DNA of 64,000 bases from Flavisolibacter nicotianae (GCF_003628535.1 NZ_RBCI01000006.1:62001-126000), one strand, 5' to 3'; positions 1 through 8,274 are shown, counted from the first letter of the stretch. A program made the numbers and translations. Notes: generated by a model from the sequence alone, not told the origin.

Positions 1-1085
1 ATGTCGGGGCCAAGAAGCTGCGGGAGCGGCGTGTAAGCATTCATGTACTCGATGCCAGCGAATGAAATCCCATCCAAGCCTGCAACGGCTTTGTCCTTGT
101 TGCCTTTGCCGCCAAGCATGGCCTTCTTTAAGTTCTTTGGGTTGCCACCTGCACCGTAAAAGATTTTCTCCAGCTTTTCACGGGTGGCAACAAGCCGCCC
201 AAACTTCTGCGGATCAATTCCTTTTCCAGCCGCTTGTTCTGGTGCGAGATAGCTCCAGCGAAGCCGTCCGGCAACGTTCTTCACGTTCAACTTCATTGCA
301 GCGAGTATGCCGTTGCGAAGTAGCACTGTCGCCGGATTAACACGATTAACAGTGTTTAGTACCTTTTTGAAAAAGCCTTTTTTCTTTGGCTTTGCATTGT
401 TGGATGCAGCTTTTGCTTTTGTCTTTTGCGCTTTTTTAGCACTCAACTTTTGTAGAAGTGAAGGCTTCTTGGTTTTGGCTGTGGCATTTGCAGACTTGTT
501 TTTTTTCTTGCCGTATAGTTGGCCCAAGTCGCCATCAAAGCCATTGAGATATTGTAAGTCCATAGGATAATCTTTCTTTTCTGAATAGGGTACTTCGTAA
601 TTGAACTTGTCGGTTACACAATCAATCGGAATTTCTTTTCCATTGAGCACGACAACGGGGTAGATATGCTGAAAGTAGTCCCGGTGGTATTTGGTTATCC
701 GTAGGACGTGTTGGATTTTGAGGTTACTTAGGATAGAGGATATAAACACCGAGTAACAATCGCAATCCACCCCGCTTTTTCTGTCGTGCCAGGCTCTTGC
801 CGGACTTCTTATCTGCTCATAGCCCTCTTGGTCTTTTTTATAAGCGATGTGTTGATAAACGAAGTGCCAAATGTTCGAGCATGTTTCATAGGTGTTATTC
901 GTTTTAAGCAGTTGTGTAATCATTTTTGTTTGGTCAAGGGTTTCACTGACCACCTTTGGAATGAAGGCAACTGTATGTGTTACATCTGCATTGGTGCGAA
1001 TGGTTTTGTTTGTTCCTTCCGCTTTGGGAAAGAGATGAGAATACTGCTCACCGCTGCGGATGTTACGTTTGCGTCCTGCTTCCAT
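1..1085 (-). CDS. Transglutaminase-like domain protein, C-terminus cut by left window edge
   Basis: The minus-strand frame is open from an ATG at 1085 to the window edge (361 codons), starting 10 bases after the stop of the upstream gene. Residues about 65-150 resemble a papain-fold transglutaminase core: a WHFVYQHIAYKKD segment, then SGVDCDCYSVFISSIL around the putative catalytic Cys, then a HIYPVVVLNGKEIPID strand. A Lys/Ala-rich linker and a less recognisable C-terminal region follow. It is the last visible gene of a compact minus-strand cassette. The fold assignment comes from pattern recognition. The substrate is unknown; peptidoglycan or protein crosslinking/cleavage and a virion-associated role are all possible. 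Confidence 0.75.
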   Translation of the reverse strand, partial: MEAGRKRNIRSGEQYSHLFPKAEGTNKTIRTNADVTHTVAFIPKVVSETLDQTKMITQLLKTNNTYETCSNIWHFVYQHIAYKKDQEGYEQIRSPARAWHDRKSGVDCDCYSVFISSILSNLKIQHVLRITKYHRDYFQHIYPVVVLNGKEIPIDCVTDKFNYEVPYSEKKDYPMDLQYLNGFDGDLGQLYGKKKNKSANATAKTKKPSLLQKLSAKKAQKTKAKAASNNAKPKKKGFFKKVLNTVNRVNPATVLLRNGILAAMKLNVKNVAGRLRWSYLAPEQAAGKGIDPQKFGRLVATREKLEKIFYGAGGNPKNLKKAMLGGKGNKDKAVAGLDGISFAGIEYMNAYTPLPQLLGPD

Positions 1086-1095
1086 TGGGTACGGA

Positions 1096-1578
1096 TTATT
1101 TCTTTATCGTAATGTCTTGTTTGTTTTCGTAGGGCAGCTTGATAATGCCCAGGTTTATCGTTGTCATCGTGCGAACGGTTATGATTTCCGTACCGCCACC
1201 AATGAGCGTTTTTATTAGTGTAAAAGCCATCGAGAAAACATTGCTCATTGGAATTTGTACCATGATGTTGTCAATCATTAATTCACCATGAGCAGGTAAC
1301 TTGAACTCTTTATTCAGCGGCGTTGAGCTACCAATCACCGTGTCCTTGTAAAGAAGTTTAAGAAAGGGAGCAATTAAAGAAAAGCTCCCGTTGCTTGGGT
1401 TTTTCAATAGGACATCGAGGCGAATGGTAAGCCCATTCCAGCTAAGCGAATGGATAGATGCCTTCGGCACGACAACCAATTCAGCTCCGGCAGTTTTTAG
1501 GTTTTTCAAGTAGGTCCATCCTGCGTAAGCGCCAGCGCCAAGTACAGTAGTGGTCAATATCTTGGTGGCAAGGCTCAT
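1096..1578 (-). CDS. LEA14-like (LEA type 2 family) membrane-anchored protein
   Basis: This 160-aa protein has an N-terminal hydrophobic segment (about residues 5-22) followed by a beta-rich domain. The motif around LSWNGLTIRLDVLLKNPSNGSFSL and the later LPAHGELMIDNIMVQIP stretch are typical of LEA14/WHy-type beta sandwiches. The ATG overlaps the stop of the upstream 61-aa gene (ATGA), so the two are probably translationally coupled. Function is unknown. In this cassette it could be a membrane-associated structural or stress component. Only the fold guess is supported. Confidence 0.65.
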   Translation of the reverse strand: MSLATKILTTTVLGAGAYAGWTYLKNLKTAGAELVVVPKASIHSLSWNGLTIRLDVLLKNPSNGSFSLIAPFLKLLYKDTVIGSSTPLNKEFKLPAHGELMIDNIMVQIPMSNVFSMAFTLIKTLIGGGTEIITVRTMTTINLGIIKLPYENKQDITIKK

Positions 1579-1760
1579 TTTGCTTTGCTTCTGCGTTTGT
1601 CAATAAGGTCAGCAGCCAGTTTGTAACCGAGCCAGATGCCGCCACCGATGATGGCTTTTATGGCGTAATCTGTTAGTCCCGTCAGATCAATGTTGGCGAG
1701 GAAGATGCACCCGGTAAGCAGCATATTGCTGCCGACGTTTTCGGAATGTTTGTTATCCAT
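1575..1760 (-). CDS. Small membrane protein, 61 aa
   Basis: This short protein has hydrophobic stretches (about residues 12-26 and 33-50) and a basic C-terminus ending KRRSKAK, which suggests one or two membrane passes with a cytoplasmic tail. Its stop overlaps the next gene's start by four bases, and it lies 12 bases after the HTH gene, so it is firmly placed in a single transcription unit. I do not recognise a family. Confidence 0.6.
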   Translation of the reverse strand: MDNKHSENVGSNMLLTGCIFLANIDLTGLTDYAIKAIIGGGIWLGYKLAADLIDKRRSKAK

Positions 1761-1772
1761 AGGATTTATATT

Positions 1773-2009
1773 TTAAGCGGCTGTTTTAATCGCAATTTTC
1801 TGCGGTAGGCCAATGGCGTTCACAATCTTCGCCACATCGTGCACCGTGAAATATTGGCTGTCTTTTTTTTCTACATCGGGAACTTTCGTAATCCATTTGC
1901 GGATGGTCTTGGTGGACACATCGTAGATTTCAGCGAGGTCTTTTATCCGGTACGGCTTGATGAGAAGACAACCTTCCTCATCGAAGTAATTTCGTTTGAC
2001 AATTTTCAT
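1773..2009 (-). CDS. Small helix-turn-helix protein (excisionase/MerR-like)
   Basis: A 78-aa protein with one clear HTH: KPYRIKDLAEIYDVSTKTIRKWI at about residues 18-41, followed by a wing-like FTVHDVAKIVNAIGLP segment. The architecture resembles excisionase or MerR-type DNA-binding domains without an effector domain. It lies in the middle of the minus-strand cassette and is a clear relative of the HTH gene at 4304-4546, which carries RPYSLTELSGLYGVSNHTMK at the equivalent position. It is probably the local transcriptional regulator of the cassette. Confidence 0.75.
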   Translation of the reverse strand: MKIVKRNYFDEEGCLLIKPYRIKDLAEIYDVSTKTIRKWITKVPDVEKKDSQYFTVHDVAKIVNAIGLPQKIAIKTAA

Positions 2010-2030
2010 AAGCAGGAAAGGAAGATGGGT

Positions 2031-2573
2031 TTAGTTGCAGAGTTGTTGAATGGCCGTCATTTGAAAAAGGCTCAGAAGGCCAGGTGTCTTCTGCTCAATG
2101 AAATAGCCTCTCCAGTACTGGTAGTTTTTAACAGTCGGTTCTTCAGAAAATTCCAACACGGCTTCTGCGAGTGCTCTAATTTCCTGCTTGTAGTTGGGTA
2201 GCGACTGACGAAGGTCTTTTACTTCTTGCAGCCATTTGCGTGTACTTACAAAGCCGTATTCATTGCCCTTGTCAAACCACATCGAAGGAAGTGGCATGTA
2301 TCGTCCCTTCACACTGTTCACATAGTAACGTGCAAGCAACACTCGCTGGCAAAAAGACACAAAGGCTTTTCGCGTGTCTTTGGCAAGCATAAAATATTCA
2401 AAGATTTTTTCCTTTGCACCATCGGCTTCTTTTGTAGAGAACAGTGTGCTGTTCCAAAGTGAGGTGTACGCAAAGTTCCAGGCGGCATCTACCAACTGTG
2501 CGGTGTGCATGTGTGCATCTACATCACCTACAACAATGGAAAGATGGGGTACAGATAAGGTTTGGTTTTTCAT
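2031..2573 (-). CDS. Unknown helical protein heading the cassette
   Basis: The likely start is the ATG at 2573 (MKNQTLSVPHLS), giving 180 aa. An upstream in-frame ATG at 2654 adds 27 residues of low-complexity, probably untranslated sequence. The protein is mostly helical and rich in Trp/Tyr/Phe, with no signal peptide or membrane segment and no motif I recognise. It is the first gene of the cassette that continues into the HTH, membrane, LEA-like and transglutaminase-like genes, 21 bases upstream of the HTH gene. Confidence 0.6.
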   Translation of the reverse strand: MKNQTLSVPHLSIVVGDVDAHMHTAQLVDAAWNFAYTSLWNSTLFSTKEADGAKEKIFEYFMLAKDTRKAFVSFCQRVLLARYYVNSVKGRYMPLPSMWFDKGNEYGFVSTRKWLQEVKDLRQSLPNYKQEIRALAEAVLEFSEEPTVKNYQYWRGYFIEQKTPGLLSLFQMTAIQQLCN

Positions 2574-2774
2574 GGAATTGTGTCTCATTTGTGGCGTGTA
2601 TTTTTTGTTTATCACTGATGACAACACAAACATACTATCACTGCAAACGGTCACTTTTCACTTTGTGCAAGTTTGTTTAAGTTCTTTTAAGAAGTTGTAA
2701 GAAGTTGTGAGTTTGGGCACGTTCCTTCCCGAATTTTCCCGATAAGGTTTCCCGTGAAATGGTCATGAATTAAT

Positions 2775-2802
2775 AAAAAAGCCGCTTAAAGAGCGGCTTT
2801 TT
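2775..2802. terminator. Bidirectional intrinsic terminator
   Basis: GCCGCT (2781-2786) pairs with AGCGGC (2792-2797) around a 5-base loop. A-rich sequence precedes and T-rich sequence follows. It sits directly after the stop of the HEPN gene (2804) and would terminate that operon, separating it from the cassette to the left. Confidence 0.8.
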
Positions 2803-2803
2803 G

Positions 2804-4246
2804 TTACTTAATAAACTTTACGGCTTCCTTATACCGACTATCACTTGCGAGTTTTTCGAGTGCTCGATTTGGGAAAGCGACAATTAAGTCAAGCACCTTA
2901 TTAATTTGAACGTCTTTGGTTTTTGTTTTTAGAAATGTAGCCAGTTGTCTTAATCTTTTATCGGGTTTTGTGTGCCAAAAATCAGAAACGAATTCTGCAT
3001 CATTAAATAGAAAGATGAACTCTTTCACTTCGTTCACGCCAAACATTTCAATGAATTGCTGGTAAAACGGTATAGCCCCTTCATCTACGCCTTCTTTGTA
3101 CCCTTTGCCATTGCCTACATAGCAAATCGAAACAACTTTTACAAACAACTTCCGAATACTATCAGGGATGCCGCCTTTAGGTATAGATGTACTGATTGAT
3201 TGAGCATGAGACCGTTCATTATAGAAATTGTTCCATTCATAATGGACAGTTTTCAGGTTTTGAAGTTTTTCAAGCAATTCGGCAGCTAAACTGTCTTCAT
3301 CTTTATAGTCAAGAGCATTAACGTTTTCAAGAAATTTTTGTACAGCGTCTTTACGGTCAACATCGCCATTGTTTCTATACACGCCGTATTTGGCTCCAAT
3401 GAAATAACGTACATCATCCGTTGTAACGTGCCAAATCTCGCGCATCAAGCGTTCAATATTTTTTTTGACACTCTGCTCTTGTTTAGGATTGCAGTACAAG
3501 CCAAACACCGAAAGAACAAAATCATTTATTCTCTCCTGCGATTGTTTTTGCATGTCAGCACCGATGGATGGGAAATCCTCTTTTGGAATTTCCTTGGTTC
3601 GTATGTTGTCAAACAGTTGTTTTATCTGAATAACGGAGTGGTCTGGCTTCGCAGTAATAGCATATCGTAAACAATACTCCAGAAATGAAAGCATTTCTGT
3701 ACCTGTTATTTCATTTTCGTTAGGGTGTGCGGCACTTGCATGATTACGGAAATAGTTAACGTGTTCTAAGCGACGAAACGTTACATCACTAAGCAGGCCA
3801 ATCCTGCGACATATTTCAATTAAGTCATGGTCGGAGATGACCGGCAAATCTTCGGTGGAAATAAGTCCCTTATATTTTGGGTTAGTGGTTGCTGCTATAT
3901 TGAAGAAATACTGCAAATCAAAATTGCCAGCCAGTCTTCGTATCGCATTAACTGTTTCGTCCCAAAGAAAATTCAAAGCGCCGTCAAACAAGCCCACTGA
4001 AATGGCAACTGTAAATTTTGAAAGATATACGGCTTTGTATCTTTCTTCACGTGGTAGCAGGTCTAATGTACTTTCGAGAGCGAAAATTACTTTTCGCCTT
4101 TCTTCCACGGACGTAAGTATGTTCTCCGTCGGCAAACCAATATGGGTAAGTAGATTTGCTAACGGTTGGTTGAACGCCTGTATAGACGTATCAATTTTTT
4201 CGGGGGTGTTGCCCGCAGGTATCAGAATAATCTCATTTCCTTCCAT
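2804..4246 (-). CDS. HEPN-motif protein, probable abortive-infection/toxin type
   Basis: This 480-aa, largely helical protein has no membrane segment. At residues 167-174 it carries RNHASAAH, matching the HEPN ribonuclease motif (Arg, polar residue, then His within 4-6 residues), in a context (FRNHASAAHPNENEITG) familiar from HEPN/abortive-infection proteins. The C-terminal half is not recognised and could be a sensor or regulatory region. It is the last gene of a three-gene minus-strand operon behind an XRE-ImmA-like protein and a small HTH protein, and is followed by a strong terminator. A defence or toxin role is inferred from motif and neighbourhood. Confidence 0.6.
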   Translation of the reverse strand: MEGNEIILIPAGNTPEKIDTSIQAFNQPLANLLTHIGLPTENILTSVEERRKVIFALESTLDLLPREERYKAVYLSKFTVAISVGLFDGALNFLWDETVNAIRRLAGNFDLQYFFNIAATTNPKYKGLISTEDLPVISDHDLIEICRRIGLLSDVTFRRLEHVNYFRNHASAAHPNENEITGTEMLSFLEYCLRYAITAKPDHSVIQIKQLFDNIRTKEIPKEDFPSIGADMQKQSQERINDFVLSVFGLYCNPKQEQSVKKNIERLMREIWHVTTDDVRYFIGAKYGVYRNNGDVDRKDAVQKFLENVNALDYKDEDSLAAELLEKLQNLKTVHYEWNNFYNERSHAQSISTSIPKGGIPDSIRKLFVKVVSICYVGNGKGYKEGVDEGAIPFYQQFIEMFGVNEVKEFIFLFNDAEFVSDFWHTKPDKRLRQLATFLKTKTKDVQINKVLDLIVAFPNRALEKLASDSRYKEAVKFIK

Positions 4247-4303
4247 AGCGTAAATTTTTGGGCGACAAATTTACTGAAAATGAAACGGATGAGATTAAGA
4301 AAC

Positions 4304-4546
4304 TTATTCATGTGCCTGCCCCGGCAACCCCAACTTTTCAAAAATGATTTTCACTTGTAAAGCCGTGTATAACCGTCCTATTTTTTTGCCAACGGCTGTA
4401 TGGTGCGGGGTGATCCAGTTTTTCATGGTGTGGTTACTCACTCCATAAAGGCCCGATAACTCCGTCAAACTATACGGCCTAATCTCTACTGCGATACTCG
4501 TAGTGCTCATTTCAGATTTGGTTTTATTGGTTTCACTTTTTTTCAT
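4304..4546 (-). CDS. Small helix-turn-helix protein
   Basis: The ATG at 4546 gives 80 aa and starts 10 bases after the stop of the upstream XRE-ImmA gene; a longer frame to 4615 would overlap that gene and is unlikely. Residues about 28-48 form an HTH (RPYSLTELSGLYGVSNHTMK). It is a paralogue of the 78-aa HTH protein at 1773-2009. It probably regulates this operon or acts as the antitoxin-like partner of the HEPN protein. Confidence 0.7.
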   Translation of the reverse strand: MKKSETNKTKSEMSTTSIAVEIRPYSLTELSGLYGVSNHTMKNWITPHHTAVGKKIGRLYTALQVKIIFEKLGLPGQAHE

Positions 4547-4556
4547 GGCTTCACAT

Positions 4557-5588
4557 TTATCCGTAATAGTCAAGGTAATCCTGAGGCGGTATGGCGAAGA
4601 TGGCGGCCATCGCATGAATGTTTATCTCGTACTCAACGATGTAGCGGTTCACCAAATGCTTTAGAAGTGCCGGTTGTTCAATGGGCAAATCCAACTCCAC
4701 GGGTTCACGCCGTCTAATTTTTTGTTCATTGAATTGTTGAATGAGGTAACGTTTTTGGTTCGCGGTCAGATAGCCCAAATCGTCTGCACGATAAAGCAGC
4801 GAAATCATGGACACTTTCCACTTTCGTTTGAGATCGGCAAGGATGGAAAGAGTGATGCCGTTTTCAAAATCCTTTCGCACATCGTCTTCCGGCATTAGGA
4901 AAGCAGCGGCAAAATGATTGGCCTCCCTCGAAATATCTCGCTCCGCATTCACCGGAAAGAAGGTGTGCATCAACAGTTGCCCAAGTTCATAGGCCAGCGT
5001 GTAGCGAAGCCTGTCTACAAGCAAATTTTTGTTGATGAAAATGATGGGGTATTTATCATCCGTCAACATACACCGGCTGTCCACTCGTTCGGTTCCAAAA
5101 TCAAAAGCACTGATGACGATGCCTTTTGCTTCAAGTAACGCTACCAAATTTTCAATCGTTCCGTTTCCAACGTTCCAATCCTTCCTTACCAAATCCGCTA
5201 TCTGCGCTGCTTTTCTTTCTTCGGTTACTTCATACAAAGGAAGTTTAGGAATGTCTTTGTCCAATGCTCCTACAATGAACTGCACGTGCCTTCTGATGAT
5301 GTTCATTTTGGCCTCGATGGGATTAAGCAGTTTTGCTGGAACATGCTCACGTTTGCGGTAAGCCAGGTTCACCGGCATGAACATTCCTTGTTGGGTAAAG
5401 AATTGCGGAGGAAAAGAAGTAGCTGCCGAAATAGCGAGTAGTGTGCCCTGCTGAATAGGCGTCTCGCCCTTCTCTAATCGGGAAACGTTTGCCCGGTGAA
5501 CATTGAGGCGTTCGGCAAGGTCTTGTTGCGTAAGCCCTCTTGCTTCACGGGCAAGCACAATCATGTTAGGGTTTACAACGGTTTGCAT
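4557..5588 (-). CDS. XRE-HTH + ImmA/IrrE-like protein with degenerate metalloprotease motif
   Basis: The N-terminal residues 8-60 form an XRE/Cro HTH (GLTQQDLAERLNVHRANVS). An ImmA/IrrE-like (DUF955) domain follows at about 140-260, ending with the characteristic REANHFAAAFLMP. The zinc-binding HExxH is replaced by YELGQ (residues 200-204): the codons are TAT and CAA, so both ligand histidines are lost while Glu201 and the downstream Glu222 remain. It heads the operon with the HTH and HEPN genes. The family normally cleaves or derepresses regulators; this member is probably a non-proteolytic regulator or antitoxin. Confidence 0.85.
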   Translation of the reverse strand: MQTVVNPNMIVLAREARGLTQQDLAERLNVHRANVSRLEKGETPIQQGTLLAISAATSFPPQFFTQQGMFMPVNLAYRKREHVPAKLLNPIEAKMNIIRRHVQFIVGALDKDIPKLPLYEVTEERKAAQIADLVRKDWNVGNGTIENLVALLEAKGIVISAFDFGTERVDSRCMLTDDKYPIIFINKNLLVDRLRYTLAYELGQLLMHTFFPVNAERDISREANHFAAAFLMPEDDVRKDFENGITLSILADLKRKWKVSMISLLYRADDLGYLTANQKRYLIQQFNEQKIRRREPVELDLPIEQPALLKHLVNRYIVEYEINIHAMAAIFAIPPQDYLDYYG

Positions 5589-5902
5589 TTTTCAAGTGGT
5601 TGATTTTTAATTACTAACAAACTTAGCAATTTCATTTTGTAAATGCCAATAATTTAGTGCAGAGAGTTATTCACATTGGAGCTAAATACATTGAAAATGA
5701 ACGTCTTATTATGCTAATAATGTTAGTAAATCATTTTCGGCGAAATATTGAAATCCTACGATGAAGATTTAGGGAATGATTGCGGAGCGATTGACCTGCC
5801 ATCCCAAATGGTTTCGTTTTGTAGCGAAAGGTTTGGGGAATGATTGGGGAAGATTTCGGGACCTAATACTGTGCGCCTGAGCCGTATAATAAATCTGATA
5901 GC

Positions 5903-6127
5903 CTATGGACCTCTTAGATTCAAATCCTGCACGAAAGAACTGGCTTTTACGATTGTTCTATACACGCTTAAAGCAGGCGAAGGCTGATTTCTAAAAAGCA
6001 GGACAAGAACGATGACAAATGTCATAGCCAAAATCATAATCAGTAATATTTCTGTTATAGTCATCTCGCCCTCCAAGCGAATTATGCCAAGAATATTTAT
6101 TTTGCGAGGCTTCTTTTCTGTTTGCAT
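5903..6127 (-). CDS. Doubtful small membrane protein, up to 74 aa
   Basis: One strongly hydrophobic helix (about residues 24-45, EILLIMILAMTFVIVLVLLF) is followed by a short polar tail. An internal ATG at 6064 would give a 53-aa protein starting just before the helix. There is no operon partner and no recognisable family. The opposite strand also has a short frame here, so this may be non-coding. Confidence 0.3.
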   Translation of the reverse strand: MQTEKKPRKINILGIIRLEGEMTITEILLIMILAMTFVIVLVLLFRNQPSPALSVYRTIVKASSFVQDLNLRGP

Positions 6128-6253
6128 TGTATGTTTTTTAGATTATACCATCAACTGGCGTTTTTGTCAACCAAAAAGCCAAAGTATTTTACCCCATTTG
6201 AATTGAAAAGGACAAAAAACGGCGGAACTTGCTTGAGCTACGCCTTCAACTTC

Positions 6254-6511
6254 GTGTTACCGCCAGGGCAAACGCATCTAAATTGAATTTTGCCACAGGC
6301 GTATAAAAAAGGTAAAACACGTTTGTTTTTGGCTCTTCCTGTTCACACAGGCCGCCAAACTTTTTAGATGGTGGGTTGGAAGGGTCATATAAACCGTTAC
6401 AGTTGTAATCGCTTTAAATCAATTCACAGTTTTATTAAATGAAACAGCTATTTTTCATCTCATCCTTGAATATTGTCTAAAATTTAGATGCGTTTGTCCT
6501 GGTGTTACCGC
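6254..6511. mobile_element. MITE (238 bp) with 21-bp terminal inverted repeats and 10-bp target duplication
   Basis: The element spans 6264-6501. The 21-bp ends at 6264-6284 and 6481-6501 are inverted copies with a single mismatch (core CAAACGCATCTAAATT, ends starting CAGG). It is flanked by perfect 10-bp direct repeats GTGTTACCGC at 6254-6263 and 6502-6511. No transposase ORF fits in the 196 bp between the ends, so it is non-autonomous. A 10-bp duplication is compatible with IS4-type transposases, but the family is an inference. Confidence 0.9.
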
Positions 6512-6671
6512 AATGTGGATAGCTGCTTTTGATTGAAAACATTTGCCAAGCTACTTTTGCTACCCCGTTCGGGAAAGGACACGATGGGATCATTGAAATT
6601 CAACACGTTAGTAATTTTTCAGTTTTCTGCCCCCAACACTTCTTGAGCGATTTAAAAAAGAAACACAACCT

Positions 6672-7715
6672 ATGAATGAAGATTTACAGGATTTCTTCCG
6701 CAAGACCACTGCAATGCAAGCGGCTATTGCGCCGATGACCGCATGGCATAAAATGTTTTCCAGCCCTGCGACTGATTTGTTGCAGAAGAACAGGTATGCA
6801 ACCACTACAATGGCTGATATTGTAGGGCAGATGTTTAAAAAACCTTCGTTTTTTGATGAGGAGGCAGTAATCAAAATGCATAGCCAGAGAAATATCTCCA
6901 GAATCATTTTGGACAATACCAAACTTTTAGATTCGGTTGGAATTATCGCCCGGAATCAGAAAAGCATCAGTTCCATGTTTTCAACAAGTGCTTTCTTGCA
7001 AAATCGACTCATCAAATCCCAAATAGCAACACCATCATTTGCCGCTGCTCTTAACCCAAGTCTTTTAGGCTATAATACTAAAGTTACAGCCTTGCAATCA
7101 GCACTGAAAGGGTTGGGTAGTCAAATGGCGGTAAAAGGCATTGCTTTGGCGGACGAAGACTTTTTTGAACGTTTTCAATCTACAACAAACGAAGCCTTAG
7201 CCATTACACAAGAACTTACACAAACAGAGTATGTTACTACTGAAAGCATTGCCAAATTGGAGGCTTTTATTGGTACATCACTTGAAAAATTAAGTGTTGA
7301 GGTAACACAACAAATAAAAGCCAGCGATAAGTCTCCAACTGCACTCCTTAATTTGTGGGTTGGCATCTTAGGTATTTTATTTACTATCTACACCATCATC
7401 CAGCCACTTTTAGTGAATGATAAACCTGAACAGAACGTTGTTGTCAAAAAAGAGGTTGAGGAGCTGAAACAGTTTGTAGGTGCCAAGTTTGAAGAAGCAT
7501 TGAAAAGTTCTGCACCTGCGGCAGTGTTGCGGTTGGATTGCAACCTGCGCTACAACCCTTCACAAAAAGACAGTGGCTTTTTTAGGGTACGCGCCGGCCA
7601 AGAAGTTCACATACTGGACACAAAACACAAATGGGTTCGCATCACGATAATTGATACAGCCGACAATTTGCCGGTAATGGGTTGGGTGATGAGAAAATAC
7701 CTTCTACGCAAATAA
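6672..7715 (+). CDS. Membrane protein with C-terminal SH3-like domain
   Basis: This 347-aa protein has a helical N-terminal region of about 220 residues, one transmembrane segment at about 224-247 (LNLWVGILGILFTIYTIIQP), a short charged linker and an SH3-like domain at about 283-345 (V-x-G-x-E-V, W-V-R-I, GWV...YL pattern). There is no signal peptide. The following 81-aa gene starts 7 bases after its stop, so they form a pair. It is probably anchored in the inner membrane. Function is unknown; the island setting makes a defence or envelope-sensing role possible but unproven. Confidence 0.65.
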   Translation: MNEDLQDFFRKTTAMQAAIAPMTAWHKMFSSPATDLLQKNRYATTTMADIVGQMFKKPSFFDEEAVIKMHSQRNISRIILDNTKLLDSVGIIARNQKSISSMFSTSAFLQNRLIKSQIATPSFAAALNPSLLGYNTKVTALQSALKGLGSQMAVKGIALADEDFFERFQSTTNEALAITQELTQTEYVTTESIAKLEAFIGTSLEKLSVEVTQQIKASDKSPTALLNLWVGILGILFTIYTIIQPLLVNDKPEQNVVVKKEVEELKQFVGAKFEEALKSSAPAAVLRLDCNLRYNPSQKDSGFFRVRAGQEVHILDTKHKWVRITIIDTADNLPVMGWVMRKYLLRK

Positions 7716-7722
7716 TTAATTC

Positions 7723-7968
7723 ATGATGAAGCATACCATACAAGTCAGGGTAAGGGGGATGAAAGAATCTATTGTTGAAATTAAACTTCATCCCGAAACT
7801 GAAAAGGACAAACAACTGATTGAAGGCGCAAAAAAAGCAGAACTGAATGAACACGACTACGAGTATTTCAACAATTTACTCGTAAGTATTTGTTTGAACA
7901 ACAACTTTACGCCCATCGCGTCAGCGGGTGAAGAAGGAAATACATTCTTCTTTAGGGTGATGAGTTAG
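7723..7968 (+). CDS. Unknown small protein, 81 aa
   Basis: This short, soluble, charged protein follows the SH3/TM gene by 7 bases on the same strand, with an alternating beta-strand pattern at the start (HTIQVRVRGM, ESIVEIKLHP) and a helical middle. An ATGATG pair allows two adjacent starts. I do not recognise a family. The tight coupling suggests it works with the preceding membrane protein. Confidence 0.55.
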   Translation: MMKHTIQVRVRGMKESIVEIKLHPETEKDKQLIEGAKKAELNEHDYEYFNNLLVSICLNNNFTPIASAGEEGNTFFFRVMS

Positions 7969-8077
7969 AATTATATATTTACGCTAATGCGGAACAGATT
8001 GCTAAGAGCGATTTGCCTCATCTTGTCATAGCTTTTTATAAGCAGTTAGTTTTGGTTGCGACCTCTGTTTTAACTAA

Positions 8078-8274
8078 GGTCTCGTTGTTTATAGTTTGCG
8101 GTTATGCTTATTGAAAGAGGCAGATGCGCAAAGCATGATATGGCGCCAAAACCAAAAAACGGTATGGCAGGGCTGGACAACTGACGAAGTGAAGAGCAAT
8201 AGAATTTTGTTCGATAAGGACATTCAGGCCGGTGTTCGTAACATTTTTTGCAAGTTCGATGTAGCCAAGAACTA
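8078..8274 (+). pseudogene. Probable 3' remnant of a lost gene
   Basis: Between a stop at 8075-8077 and a TAA at 8272-8274 the plus-strand frame reads as ordinary protein, for example MIWRQNQKTVWQGWTTDEVK and DIQAGVRNIFCKFDVAKN, but it has no proper start codon or upstream coding context. It looks like the C-terminal end of a truncated gene. I cannot assign the parent family. Confidence 0.35.

Larger units (their letters stand above)
5589..6671. other. Long intergenic region with MITE
   Basis: About 1.1 kb separates the XRE-ImmA operon from the plus-strand 347-aa gene. It contains a doubtful 74-aa minus-strand membrane ORF and a 238-bp MITE. The rest (about 5.6-5.9 kb and 6.5-6.67 kb) shows no ORF I can support. 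It should hold the divergent promoters of the flanking genes. Confidence 0.6.
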
